From Coxiellaceae bacterium UBA6002 (GTDB taxonomy: Bacteria > Pseudomonadota > Gammaproteobacteria > UBA6002), in assembly GCA_002429595.1 (NCBI GenBank), contig DJAM01000145.1, forward strand, positions 1 to 36,662: a stretch of 36,662 nucleotides of DNA, in the 5' to 3' direction. The translations under genes were made by a program, and so were the position numbers. Positions 23,790 to 32,675 of this stretch are shown here, piece by piece (the first letter of the stretch is position 1; the number at the start of each line of letters is the position of its first letter). The notes below the pieces were generated by a model that saw nothing but the letters and a program-made list of their open reading frames with translations, was not told where the DNA came from and ran no database searches.

Positions 23790-24611
23790 TTAACTTTGAA
23801 ATTGTAGGGCTGCATCTAGCAGCTCATCATTTTGGCCACCTGCTGGAATGTCATCAAAATTAGGTTGCCACATTCTTCGACGTGGACCTATAGATTTATT
23901 TGGATCTACATATTGATAATCTCTGGTTGGTAAGCCGCTATTAGTTTGCTTAAACTTCCTAAGTTCTTCAGTACTAAATAAACCATTAATAAGGTCTTTT
24001 AATTGTTGTGAAGTAATGGCGAAATTTTGTAGATTTCCTTCAGGACTCAGTTTGGTAACTGTGACGTTATCTGCGAACTCCAAACCATAGGCAACGATAA
24101 TTCCGATAACCCACTGAAGAGAATCATATAGCGGATGAAAACCGCCACTTTTATTAGAAATGTGAATAATTTGATTTTTTTCATTCAGGGTGACATTGCC
24201 AGCAGAAGCGCATACTGAATCAGTTATCTTCGGAGCGTTAGTCATTCTCCAATGGGGTGGTCTGGTTTGAGTAGGATCACCATCTTCTGCAAAGAGTAGC
24301 TCTAAATGTTCATTCAATAGGAAGCGTAATGTAATTACAGATAAGTTCGGTCTTTTTCTAAGGTTAGCAACCAATTCTGGGAGTGTTGCTAAAGTATGTA
24401 TTGTGTAATTACCTTCATAAAACTTTTGAGGACGAGCGCTGGCTCGACCTTTAAATAGGTTGAGAGGCGGTTTAGGTCCGAATTGTAAAAGCTCTACCAC
24501 ATTGATTTTTGTTTTTTTAAAGAGATTTTCTTTTTCAGGTGAACCCAGGGTGGAGAGAATTTGGCTTGTGGTAGTTGTTGTATTTCTTGTTGGTACTGCT
24601 CTTTTATACAT
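23790..24611 (-). CDS. Hypothetical protein, 273 aa, possible secreted effector
   Basis: A soluble protein with no signal peptide or membrane helix, and no family that I recognise. The N-terminal 70 residues are threonine/lysine-rich (VPTRNTTTTTSQILSTLGSP). The middle has a beta-rich part with VTLNEKNQIIHISNKSGGFHP. The tail (PRRRMWQPNFDDIPAGGQND) is polar and ends LLDAALQFQS. Size, lack of homology, and a flexible polar C-terminus resemble Dot/Icm-type effectors of Legionellales, but that is weak evidence. The ATG start at 24611 is in a 149-bp intergenic region rich in palindromes. Likely a real gene. Confidence 0.5.
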   Translation of the reverse strand: MYKRAVPTRNTTTTTSQILSTLGSPEKENLFKKTKINVVELLQFGPKPPLNLFKGRASARPQKFYEGNYTIHTLATLPELVANLRKRPNLSVITLRFLLNEHLELLFAEDGDPTQTRPPHWRMTNAPKITDSVCASAGNVTLNEKNQIIHISNKSGGFHPLYDSLQWVIGIIVAYGLEFADNVTVTKLSPEGNLQNFAITSQQLKDLINGLFSTEELRKFKQTNSGLPTRDYQYVDPNKSIGPRRRMWQPNFDDIPAGGQNDELLDAALQFQS

Positions 24612-24635
24612 TGATTAGATCTTATAGTTGGCACT

Positions 24636-24746
24636 TTTTGACTTAATGAGGTCAAAACTCCTTATGCAAAACAAAATATCCTATTTTGTGTTACTGTCTA
24701 ATTTTATTCGTGAAGATAATATGCTATCACGTTAGAAATGTCTAAC
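24636..24746. other. Cluster of short perfect inverted repeats
   Basis: Three small palindromes in one gap: TTTTGAC/GTCAAAA (24636-24657, 8-nt loop), ACAAAATA-TCC-TATTTTGT (24671-24689) and GTTAGA-AATG-TCTAAC (24731-24746). They lie upstream of the 273-residue protein gene and downstream of the 109-residue protein gene, so they could be operators or weak terminators. Confidence 0.35.
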
Positions 24747-24760
24747 ACTGTAAAAAATAT

Positions 24761-25090
24761 TTAGTGAGATTTGATGCTTATGTTGCTCATCTGAGCGTTG
24801 ATTAATATTGTATTTTCAATAGCTTGAACTTCGTGTTGTGGAATCTTGGTAGCGAAGAGATCAGTTAGCAATAGAAACTTATTCTGGTGGGTACCATAGA
24901 TCCGACCTCTGGCAGCTGCTTGCAACAACCCCACATAAAATTTTTTCTTAGAGGAATAGTCTAGTTTCGAGACGGATGTACAACCTACTTTTAAATAATT
25001 AAAATCTTCAAGGCTAAGCGTTGGAGGTATGTGTACATCTATATATTTGTTAAGACAAGCAATATAATTTTCTAAAGAATCTCCCTTCAT
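24761..25090 (-). CDS. Hypothetical protein, 109 aa
   Basis: The ATG at 25090 has AAGGA 7-9 bp upstream. The product is soluble, mostly helical and near-neutral, and contains SLENYIACLNKYIDVHI and FYVGLLQAAARGRIYG. No family, signal or membrane segment is recognised. It lies on the same strand as the 273-residue gene downstream and the pabAB gene upstream, but the gaps are large enough for separate transcription. The good start signal supports a real gene. Confidence 0.5.
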   Translation of the reverse strand: MKGDSLENYIACLNKYIDVHIPPTLSLEDFNYLKVGCTSVSKLDYSSKKKFYVGLLQAAARGRIYGTHQNKFLLLTDLFATKIPQHEVQAIENTILINAQMSNISIKSH

Positions 25091-25169
25091 TTAACTTTCC
25101 TTAGTTATGGTATCCATTTAATCTTTGCGTAGTCTATTCGAAAATTAAAAAACTGCAAAGTGATAATTT

Positions 25170-27215
25170 TCAGATACTTAAGCGCAAGGCAGTTAAAAGT
25201 GATTGCGCTTTCAACAAAGTTTCCTCATATTCTTCATTGGGTTCTGACATAGCGATGATCGCACCTCCTACTCCTATTGTTAATTCATTGTTAGTGATAA
25301 CTGCAGTTCGAATGACAATATTTAAGTCGGCGCAGCCATTTAAAGATAAATAACCAATACTGCCTGAGTAAATGCCACGAGCTTCATTCTCAAGTTGGTC
25401 TATTATTTCTACTGTTCTCTTTTTAGGCGCACCCGTCATTGAGCCTCCAGGAAAGCAAGCCTTAAAAGTATCAATTGCATTGCAATCTGCACGCAATTTA
25501 CCGCGTATGGTGGTAACCAACTGGTGCACAGTTTGATAACTTTCCACATGCATGAACTGAGGCACGTGGATACTATCAATTTCACAAACCTGTCCTAAAT
25601 CATTACGCAATAAATCTACTACCATAAGATTTTCGGAGAAAAACTTTTCATTATTCTTTAAAATCTCGATATATGATTGATCTTCACTGATTGTTTTGCC
25701 GCGTGGCATAGTACCTTTAATTGGTTTTGTTTCTACATTTTTTTCGGCATCAATAAGTAAAAAGCGTTCCATGGAAGAGCAAGCCACCGCACAATTTTCA
25801 AACTTTAAAAATGCAGAATAAGGTGCGGGATTCTGTTGTCTCAAGGTGGAATAAAATGTTAGTGGTTCGACGTTAGTGTTTACTTTAATGCGATTGGTCA
25901 GACAGATTTCGTAGCTATCGCCAACTCTTATAAAGTCTAGACATTTATTTATTGCTGCTAAATAAGCTTCTCTATCCAAACTATATTTGACAGGAGGTAG
26001 CGCCTGACTCTGGTGAGATATTTTTTGGGATGGAATTTTTATTTTTTGAAGAATCTTGTCGAACCACAATTGTGCTTCAGACCTATTCGTTGGCTTTGTT
26101 AAGTAAAGCAAATAGCATTCATTTTCTGCATGATCGAACACTAAGGCTTGATCAAGAAACAAAAATTGGGCATCTGGAAGTGCAGAACTAAAATTATTTT
26201 TGACTGGCATGGTCTCACTTTTTAGTTCATAGCCAAAATAGCCGACAAAACCACAGGCAAATTCAAATGGTAATGTGGGCATCAAAACCGCCCTTTTTTG
26301 AAGTTCTTCTTGTAAATAATCAAACAGGTTTTGATTTTTTATGATAGTTTTTTCATTTCTGATAATTTTTAATTCTTGATTATCGACATTGTATTGCAGT
26401 TGATAACTTTCTGGGCCATTAGCAACGCCTAGTATTGAAAAACGTCCAGAGTTTTTAGAGTTACTATCTAACCAAATAGCGCCATCTACATTTTGAGCTA
26501 AGCGATTAAATAAGTCCTCTACTCCTATGTCTAACCTGATTTTTTTAACGAAAAGTTGATGGCTAAAGTTTGGATTAGATTGCTCATTACGTGAACTAAT
26601 TTTGTCTAGGCTAAGATAACGTTTTATTTTTTTTCTGCGACTGCTCGTGATGTTTTTGAAATTTTCAAGAATTTGCTCACCATATTCACTGCGAATCGAT
26701 TCAGGGTGAAATTGAACCCCCCAAATTGGTTTGCGCTTATTTCTGATGCTCATTATAAGGTTGTCGCTACTTCTTGAAGTTACTTCTAAGCAATTTGGCA
26801 GATCTTCAGAGATAACAAGAGAATGATAACGTATTGCATTGAATATATTAGGGATATTGGCATAAAGCTCATCTTTTTCATGAGTGATTGCGCACAGACG
26901 GCCATGCATAGGTTCTGGCGCTTGAATCACCTTGCCGCCGTGGGCACAGGCTATACCTTGATGCCCTAAGCAAACTCCTAAAATAGGTAAGTCAACATTT
27001 AAAATGATGTCCTTACAGACACCAAAATCTTTAATATTGTCCGGATGACCGGGTCCAGGAGAAATGATGATGTTATCGATCTCAAGTTGCGCAATAACAT
27101 CGAGGTTAATGCGGTCATTTTTAACGACAATCGGAGGCTCACCGTTTATCTTTGCAATCATTTGGTAAAGATTAAAAGTGAACGAATCATAGTTATCAAT
27201 AATCAGTGACTTCAT
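25170..27215 (-). CDS. pabAB: Fused aminodeoxychorismate synthase (PabA-PabB)
   Basis: 681-residue bifunctional enzyme of folate (4-aminobenzoate) synthesis. Residues 1-190 are a class I glutamine amidotransferase with triad C82 (GVCLGHQG), H170 and E172 (QFHPES). It frees ammonia for the second domain (about 225-681), which converts chorismate to 4-amino-4-deoxychorismate. The key motif is PIKGT with K500, typical of PabB rather than the PIAGT of anthranilate synthase. CFPGGSMTGAPK and GSIGYLSLNG are also chorismate-binding motifs. Such fusions occur in actinomycetes and plants, while most gammaproteobacteria keep the subunits separate. A 4-bp ATGA overlap with the phosphopantetheinyl transferase gene indicates one operon. 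A link to a natural-product pathway is possible but no such genes are visible. Confidence 0.93.
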   Translation of the reverse strand: MKSLIIDNYDSFTFNLYQMIAKINGEPPIVVKNDRINLDVIAQLEIDNIIISPGPGHPDNIKDFGVCKDIILNVDLPILGVCLGHQGIACAHGGKVIQAPEPMHGRLCAITHEKDELYANIPNIFNAIRYHSLVISEDLPNCLEVTSRSSDNLIMSIRNKRKPIWGVQFHPESIRSEYGEQILENFKNITSSRRKKIKRYLSLDKISSRNEQSNPNFSHQLFVKKIRLDIGVEDLFNRLAQNVDGAIWLDSNSKNSGRFSILGVANGPESYQLQYNVDNQELKIIRNEKTIIKNQNLFDYLQEELQKRAVLMPTLPFEFACGFVGYFGYELKSETMPVKNNFSSALPDAQFLFLDQALVFDHAENECYLLYLTKPTNRSEAQLWFDKILQKIKIPSQKISHQSQALPPVKYSLDREAYLAAINKCLDFIRVGDSYEICLTNRIKVNTNVEPLTFYSTLRQQNPAPYSAFLKFENCAVACSSMERFLLIDAEKNVETKPIKGTMPRGKTISEDQSYIEILKNNEKFFSENLMVVDLLRNDLGQVCEIDSIHVPQFMHVESYQTVHQLVTTIRGKLRADCNAIDTFKACFPGGSMTGAPKKRTVEIIDQLENEARGIYSGSIGYLSLNGCADLNIVIRTAVITNNELTIGVGGAIIAMSEPNEEYEETLLKAQSLLTALRLSI

Positions 27216-27976
27216 CTTTCAGAACAGATCGGAATTGGTTTAATGGGGTATTCAATATCGCACCACTCTTCTGCAGAATTAATTTGAAACATGCGAATCT
27301 TTTGATAATGAATGTGTTCAGAAATTTGGGCAGCAATTGAAAGTTGATAATTGTTACCAAAAAATAATGACCAAAATAGCCAGTTTGGATTTTGATCCTG
27401 CAAGGAGATTTTATGATTGAGGTAAGTTAAATCTGTCATTGGCATTGAGATGCCTTTTCCTTGCGCTTTAACATACGATTCTTTTAAGGTCCAAAGTAAA
27501 AAAAAATAATTGGGCTGCTCCGATGGAGCTAACTGCGAAAAAAAATTAAATTCATCATGAGAAAAAATAGTTTTAGCGATCTCTTTAAGATTTGATTCGC
27601 GGTTAATATTTTCAATGTCGATACCGACGCCATTGTGGCAACTTATAGCAATGACTATTTTTCCTGCTGTGTGTGATAGATTAAAGTACAGAGGTTTGGT
27701 GACTGGGGTTGTGATGAAAGGTTTACCATGATACTGCCGCTGAAATTGCCATTGCTTTGGAGTTACTTGGCTTTCATACAACGACAAAATTATTCTTAAA
27801 AATGATCTCGTAATTAAATATTGATGCCGATCTTTTTCAAAATAAAACCGACGTTGCTTCGTTTGTTCCTCTTCGTTTAATAACGTTAAGTAAGCAGCGA
27901 GCAAGGACGGACCAGTAATCTCCCGATCATTGATAAACCAAAGATGTATTTCAGTATTATTGATATCAATAGTCAT
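27212..27976 (-). CDS. 4'-phosphopantetheinyl transferase (Sfp type)
   Basis: Cytosolic enzyme of about 254 residues that moves the phosphopantetheine arm from CoA to a carrier-protein serine. Hallmarks: GVGIDIENINR (metal-binding Asp/Glu), an FNLSHTAG element and WTLKESYVKAQGKG. Sfp-type length (longer than AcpS). The start is not sharp: the ATG at 27976 (MTIDINNTEIHLWF) was chosen because the frame upstream begins with TTG and matches the divergent gene's control region; a weak ribosome site precedes it. It overlaps pabAB by 4 bp. Targets could be the fatty-acid carrier protein or a PKS/NRPS carrier elsewhere. It is divergent from a small exported protein gene. Confidence 0.9.
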   Translation of the reverse strand: MTIDINNTEIHLWFINDREITGPSLLAAYLTLLNEEEQTKQRRFYFEKDRHQYLITRSFLRIILSLYESQVTPKQWQFQRQYHGKPFITTPVTKPLYFNLSHTAGKIVIAISCHNGVGIDIENINRESNLKEIAKTIFSHDEFNFFSQLAPSEQPNYFFLLWTLKESYVKAQGKGISMPMTDLTYLNHKISLQDQNPNWLFWSLFFGNNYQLSIAAQISEHIHYQKIRMFQINSAEEWCDIEYPIKPIPICSER

Positions 27977-28059
27977 AAGTTCATATCTAAGTTTGCTTAG
28001 TCTGGGTGTCCTGAAGCGTGAGGATCTCAACTATAATTATAAAAAAGAGGCTGGTCTAT

Positions 28060-28386
28060 ATGAATTTGGTAAAAAAGTTGATATTTTTGGTTCTACTTGC
28101 ATTTGGCCTGCTGCCTTCCTTAAGTCAAGCGCAAGCAGTTCAACAAGATGCCTACCGGGATGTCGTCATTTACCCGTACCATGCAGCTCCTTATTATTCC
28201 TACCCCTTCACGACAGGCTATGGTTATCACTATTCTGTTCCGATTGTGAATGCGGAATATGCACATTACCACAACGATCGAGGCATTGTAGTATACCCTG
28301 ATGGCCCTTATCACTATGATAATTATTATAGAATTGGTAACAGTATGTGCTATCAGGTGGCTCACAAACTCTTTTGTTCTTATTAA
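28060..28386 (+). CDS. Tyrosine/histidine-rich small exported protein
   Basis: The ATG at 28060 follows GAGG at a 9-bp distance. The signal peptide MNLVKKLIFLVLLAFGLLPS ends near SLSQA, giving a mature protein of about 84 residues. The mature chain has 18 tyrosines and many histidines and prolines (PYYSYPFTTGYGYHYS, HYDNYYR), with two cysteines near the C-terminus that may form a disulfide. No enzyme motif. It may be an envelope or surface protein, possibly metal-binding or cross-linked through tyrosine; this is inference. The MITE-like repeat begins immediately after its stop codon. It is divergent from the phosphopantetheinyl transferase gene. Confidence 0.65.
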   Translation: MNLVKKLIFLVLLAFGLLPSLSQAQAVQQDAYRDVVIYPYHAAPYYSYPFTTGYGYHYSVPIVNAEYAHYHNDRGIVVYPDGPYHYDNYYRIGNSMCYQVAHKLFCSY

Positions 28387-28461
28387 TGTCATTCCCGCAG
28401 AAGCGGGAACTCATCCTGGGAGTGGCTTCAAGCATGGGTTCCCGCCTTCGCGGGAATGACA
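28387..28461. repeat. Palindromic MITE/REP-like element (copy 2)
   Basis: TGTCATTCCCGC (28387-28398) opens the element and the complementary GCGGGAATGACA closes it at 28461. Each arm contains its own small hairpin (CCCGC-AGAA-GCGGG in the left arm). The interior (about 28411-28436) is nearly identical at its GGAGTGGCTTCA core to copy 3 at the window end. It is placed directly at the 3' end of the exported-protein gene. Confidence 0.88.
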
Positions 28462-28503
28462 GATCTTTCGGGAGAATGGCAATAAAATGACAGGCAGAAA
28501 ACT

Positions 28504-29043
28504 CTAATAGCTAGCTTGGGAAAACAACGCTGCAGGTTTAGATTGCTTAAATCTTTCATGCCAGTTCGCTGCGTATCTCTTTGCAATTTGGTGATCCGTG
28601 ATAATGATCACATTTTCTAAATTGCGCTCTTCCGCGGCTCTTGTGAAGTTAAATGAGCCGGTCACCACTGTTTGGTTATCTATAATGATGACCTTGTTGT
28701 GGGCAATATTAAACTGATAGTCAATAAAGGTTGGAATTTGGTAATCGGTTAAGAGTTTTGCTGCGGAAAATCCGTGTGGTCGATACTGGCTTTTATCTAA
28801 GATAACTTTAACCTCAACACCTTTTCGATGAGCATTGATTATTGCGCGAGCAATAGGCACCGAGGTAAATGAATAGGCTTGGACTAAAATTTGGCTTTTT
28901 GCTTGATTAATGGCGTTGACAATCAAATTAGTACAGTTTTGGGTGGGCGTGAAACAAAGCTCGTAGTTGGCTGTCGCCTCAAACTTATCTGCAAAGACCA
29001 TTGTGGGACAAAGGCATAATAATAAAAAGAAAAGCCTGCGCAT
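28504..29043 (-). CDS. Exported phospholipase-D-fold nuclease (Nuc-like)
   Basis: 179 residues with an N-terminal signal peptide (MRRLFFLLLCLCPTMVFA, cleavage near residue 18), so it is probably periplasmic. The single HKD motif HNKVIIID, followed by GSFNFTRAAEERN, marks the PLD superfamily. The small, one-motif form matches the Nuc endonuclease family, which works as a dimer. It would cleave DNA or RNA phosphodiester bonds, or act on a phospholipid. AAGGA lies upstream of the ATG with good spacing. Flanked by the MITE-like repeat and the divergent EamA operon. Confidence 0.87.
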   Translation of the reverse strand: MRRLFFLLLCLCPTMVFADKFEATANYELCFTPTQNCTNLIVNAINQAKSQILVQAYSFTSVPIARAIINAHRKGVEVKVILDKSQYRPHGFSAAKLLTDYQIPTFIDYQFNIAHNKVIIIDNQTVVTGSFNFTRAAEERNLENVIIITDHQIAKRYAANWHERFKQSKPAALFSQASY

Positions 29044-29079
29044 GGTTATCCTTTTAATAGTTATTCAATGTTTCGCTGG

Positions 29080-29108
29080 TTGTATGTGACCTAAGGGGTC
29101 GATACAAT
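29080..29108 (+). promoter_or_regulatory. Promoter of the EamA-uup-methyltransferase operon
   Basis: TTGTAT (29080-29085), 17-bp spacer, TACAAT (29103-29108), near-consensus sigma-70 spacing, 36 bp before the TTG start. Confidence 0.65.
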
Positions 29109-29144
29109 AGAAAGTTCTTAAATTCCTATCTTAGGGCTTTTCTT

Positions 29145-30050
29145 TTGAACAAAGCAATACCGGTTTCAAAAAATGAACGGGCCATTTCGGCTACCTGGCT
29201 GGTCATCCTATCTGGAACTTTATATGGTTTTCTTGGTTTTTTTGGAACGCAACTTATCAATCAAGGCATGGCCATCTCAACCATGCTCTTTTGGCGATTT
29301 TTTATCGCCGTGATCTGGATGATTGGGTTTAGGTTTTTCCAGAAAGAGCATCAGAAAACCAACAAAAGCTTTCTAAAACTAAGGCCAATGCTAATTTTAA
29401 CCGGCTTGTTTTACGCTGCGTCAAGTGTTTTTTACTTCTTTGCCAGCAAAGAAACTGGGACCGGATTAGCCATGGTAATCTTTTTTGCTTACCCTATTTT
29501 CATTGCCCTTTCCGTATGGGCAAATAATCGTTGGCGGATTAATAAGGGATCGCTGTTATCTTTATTCTTGGTGATCACAGGATTAATTCTTTTGCAGAAT
29601 AATCACTTAGCTCCAGTTAGTTTTATTGGTTTAGGTCTGGCTTTATTAGCTTCATTAGGATATGCGCTTTACATCTACCAAAGCAAACAAGTTATCAATC
29701 AATATAGTTCTAGTGAGTTTGCGATTCTAATCTGTGCCATTAGCGCCCTATTCTTCTTAATCGTCTCTATAGCTAGCCATCATTTTAGTGCTCCGGTGAC
29801 TTTAAAAGCAGTAGTGAATGTTTTGGCCGTGGGCATATTAGCTACTGCTCTGCCAATTGCGCTGTTGTTAGACGGTTTAAAATCTATCAATATTCTTAAA
29901 GCTTCTATTCTTTCGGCATTGGAACCTATTGTGACATTATTGGTAGGCATACTAGCCATGCACGAGTTAGTTTCAGCCATCCAAATCCTCGGCGTTTTAG
30001 TGATCATTAGCGGTACCATCGTCATCCAATTTGCGAAAGACCAACAATGA
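29145..30050 (+). CDS. EamA/DMT-family transporter
   Basis: Inner-membrane protein of 301 residues with about ten helices and two EamA repeats, each opening with a GxxYGFLGFFG-like or LASLGYALYIYQ-like helix. DMT proteins export metabolites such as amino acids. The substrate cannot be told. A TTG start at 29145 is used, with AGGG at about 7 bp, and the upstream promoter fits. The next gene (uup) overlaps by 4 bp (ATGA), so this is the first gene of an operon. Confidence 0.9.
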   Translation: MNKAIPVSKNERAISATWLVILSGTLYGFLGFFGTQLINQGMAISTMLFWRFFIAVIWMIGFRFFQKEHQKTNKSFLKLRPMLILTGLFYAASSVFYFFASKETGTGLAMVIFFAYPIFIALSVWANNRWRINKGSLLSLFLVITGLILLQNNHLAPVSFIGLGLALLASLGYALYIYQSKQVINQYSSSEFAILICAISALFFLIVSIASHHFSAPVTLKAVVNVLAVGILATALPIALLLDGLKSINILKASILSALEPIVTLLVGILAMHELVSAIQILGVLVIISGTIVIQFAKDQQ

Positions 30051-31819
30051 TCCTGAGTCTTCGAGATATCACAATCAGTCACAGCAGTGTACCATTGATA
30101 GCACATGGTAATCTTTTCATTGATGCTGGGGAGCGTGTTGGTCTAATTGGCCGAAATGGCAGTGGTAAATCCACGTTGTTGCGTGTGATCAATGGCGAAT
30201 TACAACTTGATTCAGGTGCCATCGAGAAAAACAGTGCCTTAAAAATTGCACTTTTACTGCAGAATGTTCCGGAAAACATCTCAGGTACCGTTGAAGAGAT
30301 TGTCACGAGAGCTTTACCTGCGAAAAATGACGAGTCGTGGCAAGATACTTCAATCGTAGCCAAAACTATTTCTAAGCTTATGCTTGATGCAAAACAGCAT
30401 TTTAATGAACTATCAGGCGGTATGAAGCGCTTAGTCTTGTTAAGCAGTATCTTGGTGCAAGAACCTGATATTTTACTGCTGGATGAACCTACTAACCATC
30501 TAGATATTAATGCCATTTTAAAATTAGAAAATCTGCTTCAAAGTTTTAACAAAACAATCATCTTTATCACTCACGATCGCGAGTTATTACAAAAGTTTGC
30601 AACCCACATTGTTGAAATTGATAATGGTAATTTAGTGAGTTGGCGTGGCAATTATCATGCTTATTTACAGCACAAAGAAACTCTTCTCGCAGCAGAGATG
30701 AAGGCTAATGCTCTCTTTGATAAAAAGCTTGCGGAAGAAGAGCAGTGGATTCGACAAGGAATTAAAGCTAGGCGTACTAGAAATGAAGGTCGGGTTCGAC
30801 AACTAAAAAAAATGCGCGTCGAACGAGCCCAAAGAAGAGTTCGTCAGGGACAGGTCACCTTGAGTTCACAAGCATTAACTACTTCGGGCAAAATTGTTTT
30901 TGAAGTTGACGATATTAGTTTTCAGTTTGACCATAAAAAAATTATCGATCATTTTTCAACCGTAATCTTGCGCGGTGATAAGATCGGAATTATTGGACCA
31001 AATGGTGTTGGTAAGACAACGCTAGTGCAATTATTACTGGGAAATCTCTTGCCTACCTCTGGGTCAGTTAAACATGGCACAAAGCTAACAATTGGTTATT
31101 TCGATCAGCACCGATTACAGTTGCAGGATGATCTAACTATTTATGAAGCAATCAGTGAGCTTGGCGATACTATTCGAATCGATGGCACTGAAAAACATAT
31201 TTATAGTTATTTACAAGATTTTTTGTTTTCTCCTGCACAAGCAAGAACACTCATCAAAAATTTGTCGGGAGGCGAACGTAATCGAGTGATGCTAGCAAAA
31301 TTATTTTCTAGATCTTGTAATGTTTTAGTATTGGACGAACCGACTAATGATCTTGATATTGAAACTCTAGAGCTACTTGAAGAAACGCTGCTAAATTTTG
31401 AAGGAACGCTATTATTAATTTCACATGACCGAGCCTTTTTAAATAATGTTGTCACTAGTACATTTGCGTTTGAAGAAAAGGGTCACATCGAAGAAAATGT
31501 GGGTGGTTATGATGATTGGTTGGCATACCAAGCAAAAAAAACTAAAACGACAACTAAGGTTGAAGCTCCTAGAGAAAGTAAGCCAGGTATTAAAAAAGAG
31601 TCTAGAAAACTAACTTATAAAGAACAGCAAGAGCTAACAAGTTTACCTGAAAAAATCGAAAGTCTGGAAGCAAGACAGGCGGAAATTAATCATCATTTAG
31701 CTGATCCAAGCTTTTATAAAGATAATCCAGAAAGTATTTCAAAACTAACACAAGAGTTAAAAGATCTTGAGCAACAGTTGCAATTTTGTTATCAACGTTG
31801 GGAAGAATTGGAAAAATAA
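30047..31819 (+). CDS. uup: ABC-F ATPase Uup
   Basis: Soluble 590-residue protein with two ATP-binding cassettes. The first has GRNGSGKST (35-43) and LSGGMKRLV; the second has GPNGVGKTT and LSGGERNRVM. Both carry LLLDEPTN/LVLDEPTN Walker B motifs. The linker contains RTRNEGRVRQLKKMR, a Uup-specific element. A coiled-coil C-terminal domain (about 525-590) is present as in E. coli Uup, which acts in replication-fork and transposon-excision control and interacts with ribosomes. It is translationally coupled to the transporter gene upstream and is followed 18 bp later by a methyltransferase gene. Confidence 0.94.
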   Translation: MILSLRDITISHSSVPLIAHGNLFIDAGERVGLIGRNGSGKSTLLRVINGELQLDSGAIEKNSALKIALLLQNVPENISGTVEEIVTRALPAKNDESWQDTSIVAKTISKLMLDAKQHFNELSGGMKRLVLLSSILVQEPDILLLDEPTNHLDINAILKLENLLQSFNKTIIFITHDRELLQKFATHIVEIDNGNLVSWRGNYHAYLQHKETLLAAEMKANALFDKKLAEEEQWIRQGIKARRTRNEGRVRQLKKMRVERAQRRVRQGQVTLSSQALTTSGKIVFEVDDISFQFDHKKIIDHFSTVILRGDKIGIIGPNGVGKTTLVQLLLGNLLPTSGSVKHGTKLTIGYFDQHRLQLQDDLTIYEAISELGDTIRIDGTEKHIYSYLQDFLFSPAQARTLIKNLSGGERNRVMLAKLFSRSCNVLVLDEPTNDLDIETLELLEETLLNFEGTLLLISHDRAFLNNVVTSTFAFEEKGHIEENVGGYDDWLAYQAKKTKTTTKVEAPRESKPGIKKESRKLTYKEQQELTSLPEKIESLEARQAEINHHLADPSFYKDNPESISKLTQELKDLEQQLQFCYQRWEELEK

Positions 31820-31837
31820 CCGGAAAGGGAACATTTT

Positions 31838-32518
31838 ATGGAAAAAAATCTCACTGCAAAAGAGACTGTTTTTAAGGATGCTAATAAAGATATCGAAGTT
31901 TATACTGATTTTCTATTAACAATTTATGATTACTTTGTTTTAAGCTTTTGTTGTCCTCTGATTTGGCGTTGTTCAAAGCAAAAAATTCTTGATCTTTATA
32001 ATCAAAATATCTCGAATAATCATTTAGATATTGGAGTCGGCACAGGTTATTTCTTAGATAAATGTCGTTTCACCGTTGCTAATCCTCAAATTACTCTCTT
32101 AGATCTTAGTGAAAATTGTTTGAAAGTAACCAGTAAGCGACTTGTGCGCTATAAACCACAAAGTGTTCAAGCAGATATCTTCCAAGATTTACCGTTTAAC
32201 GATATTCAATTTGATTCAATCGGTTTGAACTATTTAATACATTGCTTACCAGGAACAATTCGTGATAAGGCCAAAATATTTGAGAATATCAATCCATATT
32301 TGAGTCCTAAGGGAACAATATTTGGTGCCACCGTTCTTGGTAAAGACTTGCGATTAAATTTTGTGGCGAAGAAGCTGATGAATACTTATAACAAGCATCA
32401 AATATTTTGTAATTTAGAAGACGACTTAGCTGGCTTAAAAGAGGTTTTAAATAAACATTATTCAAAATTCGAAGTAATGATGTCAGGGGCAGTTGCATTA
32501 TTTTGGGCTGAAAAATAA
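31838..32518 (+). CDS. Class I SAM-dependent methyltransferase
   Basis: 226-residue soluble enzyme. LDIGVGTGYFLD is the SAM-binding motif I, ITLLDLSENCL is motif II, and the QFDSIGLNYLIHCLPG stretch is the motif IV region. The Rossmann core is intact. The substrate is unknown; small-molecule or ubiquinone-like methylation is equally possible. The ribosome site GGAAAGGG lies ahead of the ATG. It is the third gene of the transporter-uup operon. Confidence 0.85.
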   Translation: MEKNLTAKETVFKDANKDIEVYTDFLLTIYDYFVLSFCCPLIWRCSKQKILDLYNQNISNNHLDIGVGTGYFLDKCRFTVANPQITLLDLSENCLKVTSKRLVRYKPQSVQADIFQDLPFNDIQFDSIGLNYLIHCLPGTIRDKAKIFENINPYLSPKGTIFGATVLGKDLRLNFVAKKLMNTYNKHQIFCNLEDDLAGLKEVLNKHYSKFEVMMSGAVALFWAEK

Positions 32519-32528
32519 ATTTTATATC

Positions 32529-32551
32529 CAGGATGAAAAGGCTTCGTCCTG
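32529..32551 (+). terminator. Possible operon-end hairpin
   Basis: CAGGATGAA/TTCGTCCTG, 9 bp with one G-T pair and loop AAGGC, 10 bp after the methyltransferase stop. There is no T-run, so it is at best a weak terminator. Confidence 0.4.
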
Positions 32552-32675
32552 AAGAAATCGCACATCTTGTACGCCATATTCATCTGGATAGGGCTATGTT
32601 AACCCAATGGCGCTAAATGCAAAGTCATTTTAGCTGTAAATTTTGTAAGCATTTTGCTATCCACCGGTAGCTAAC

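Noticed and set aside
30079..30516. Long antisense frames within uup and other genes
   Set aside because: Mirror frames of strongly conserved coding regions with no independent signals.
32533..32616. 27-codon ATG frame (MKRLRPEEIAHLVRHIHLD...)
   Set aside because: No usable Shine-Dalgarno, and its start falls within a hairpin; possibly a gene remnant but not supportable.
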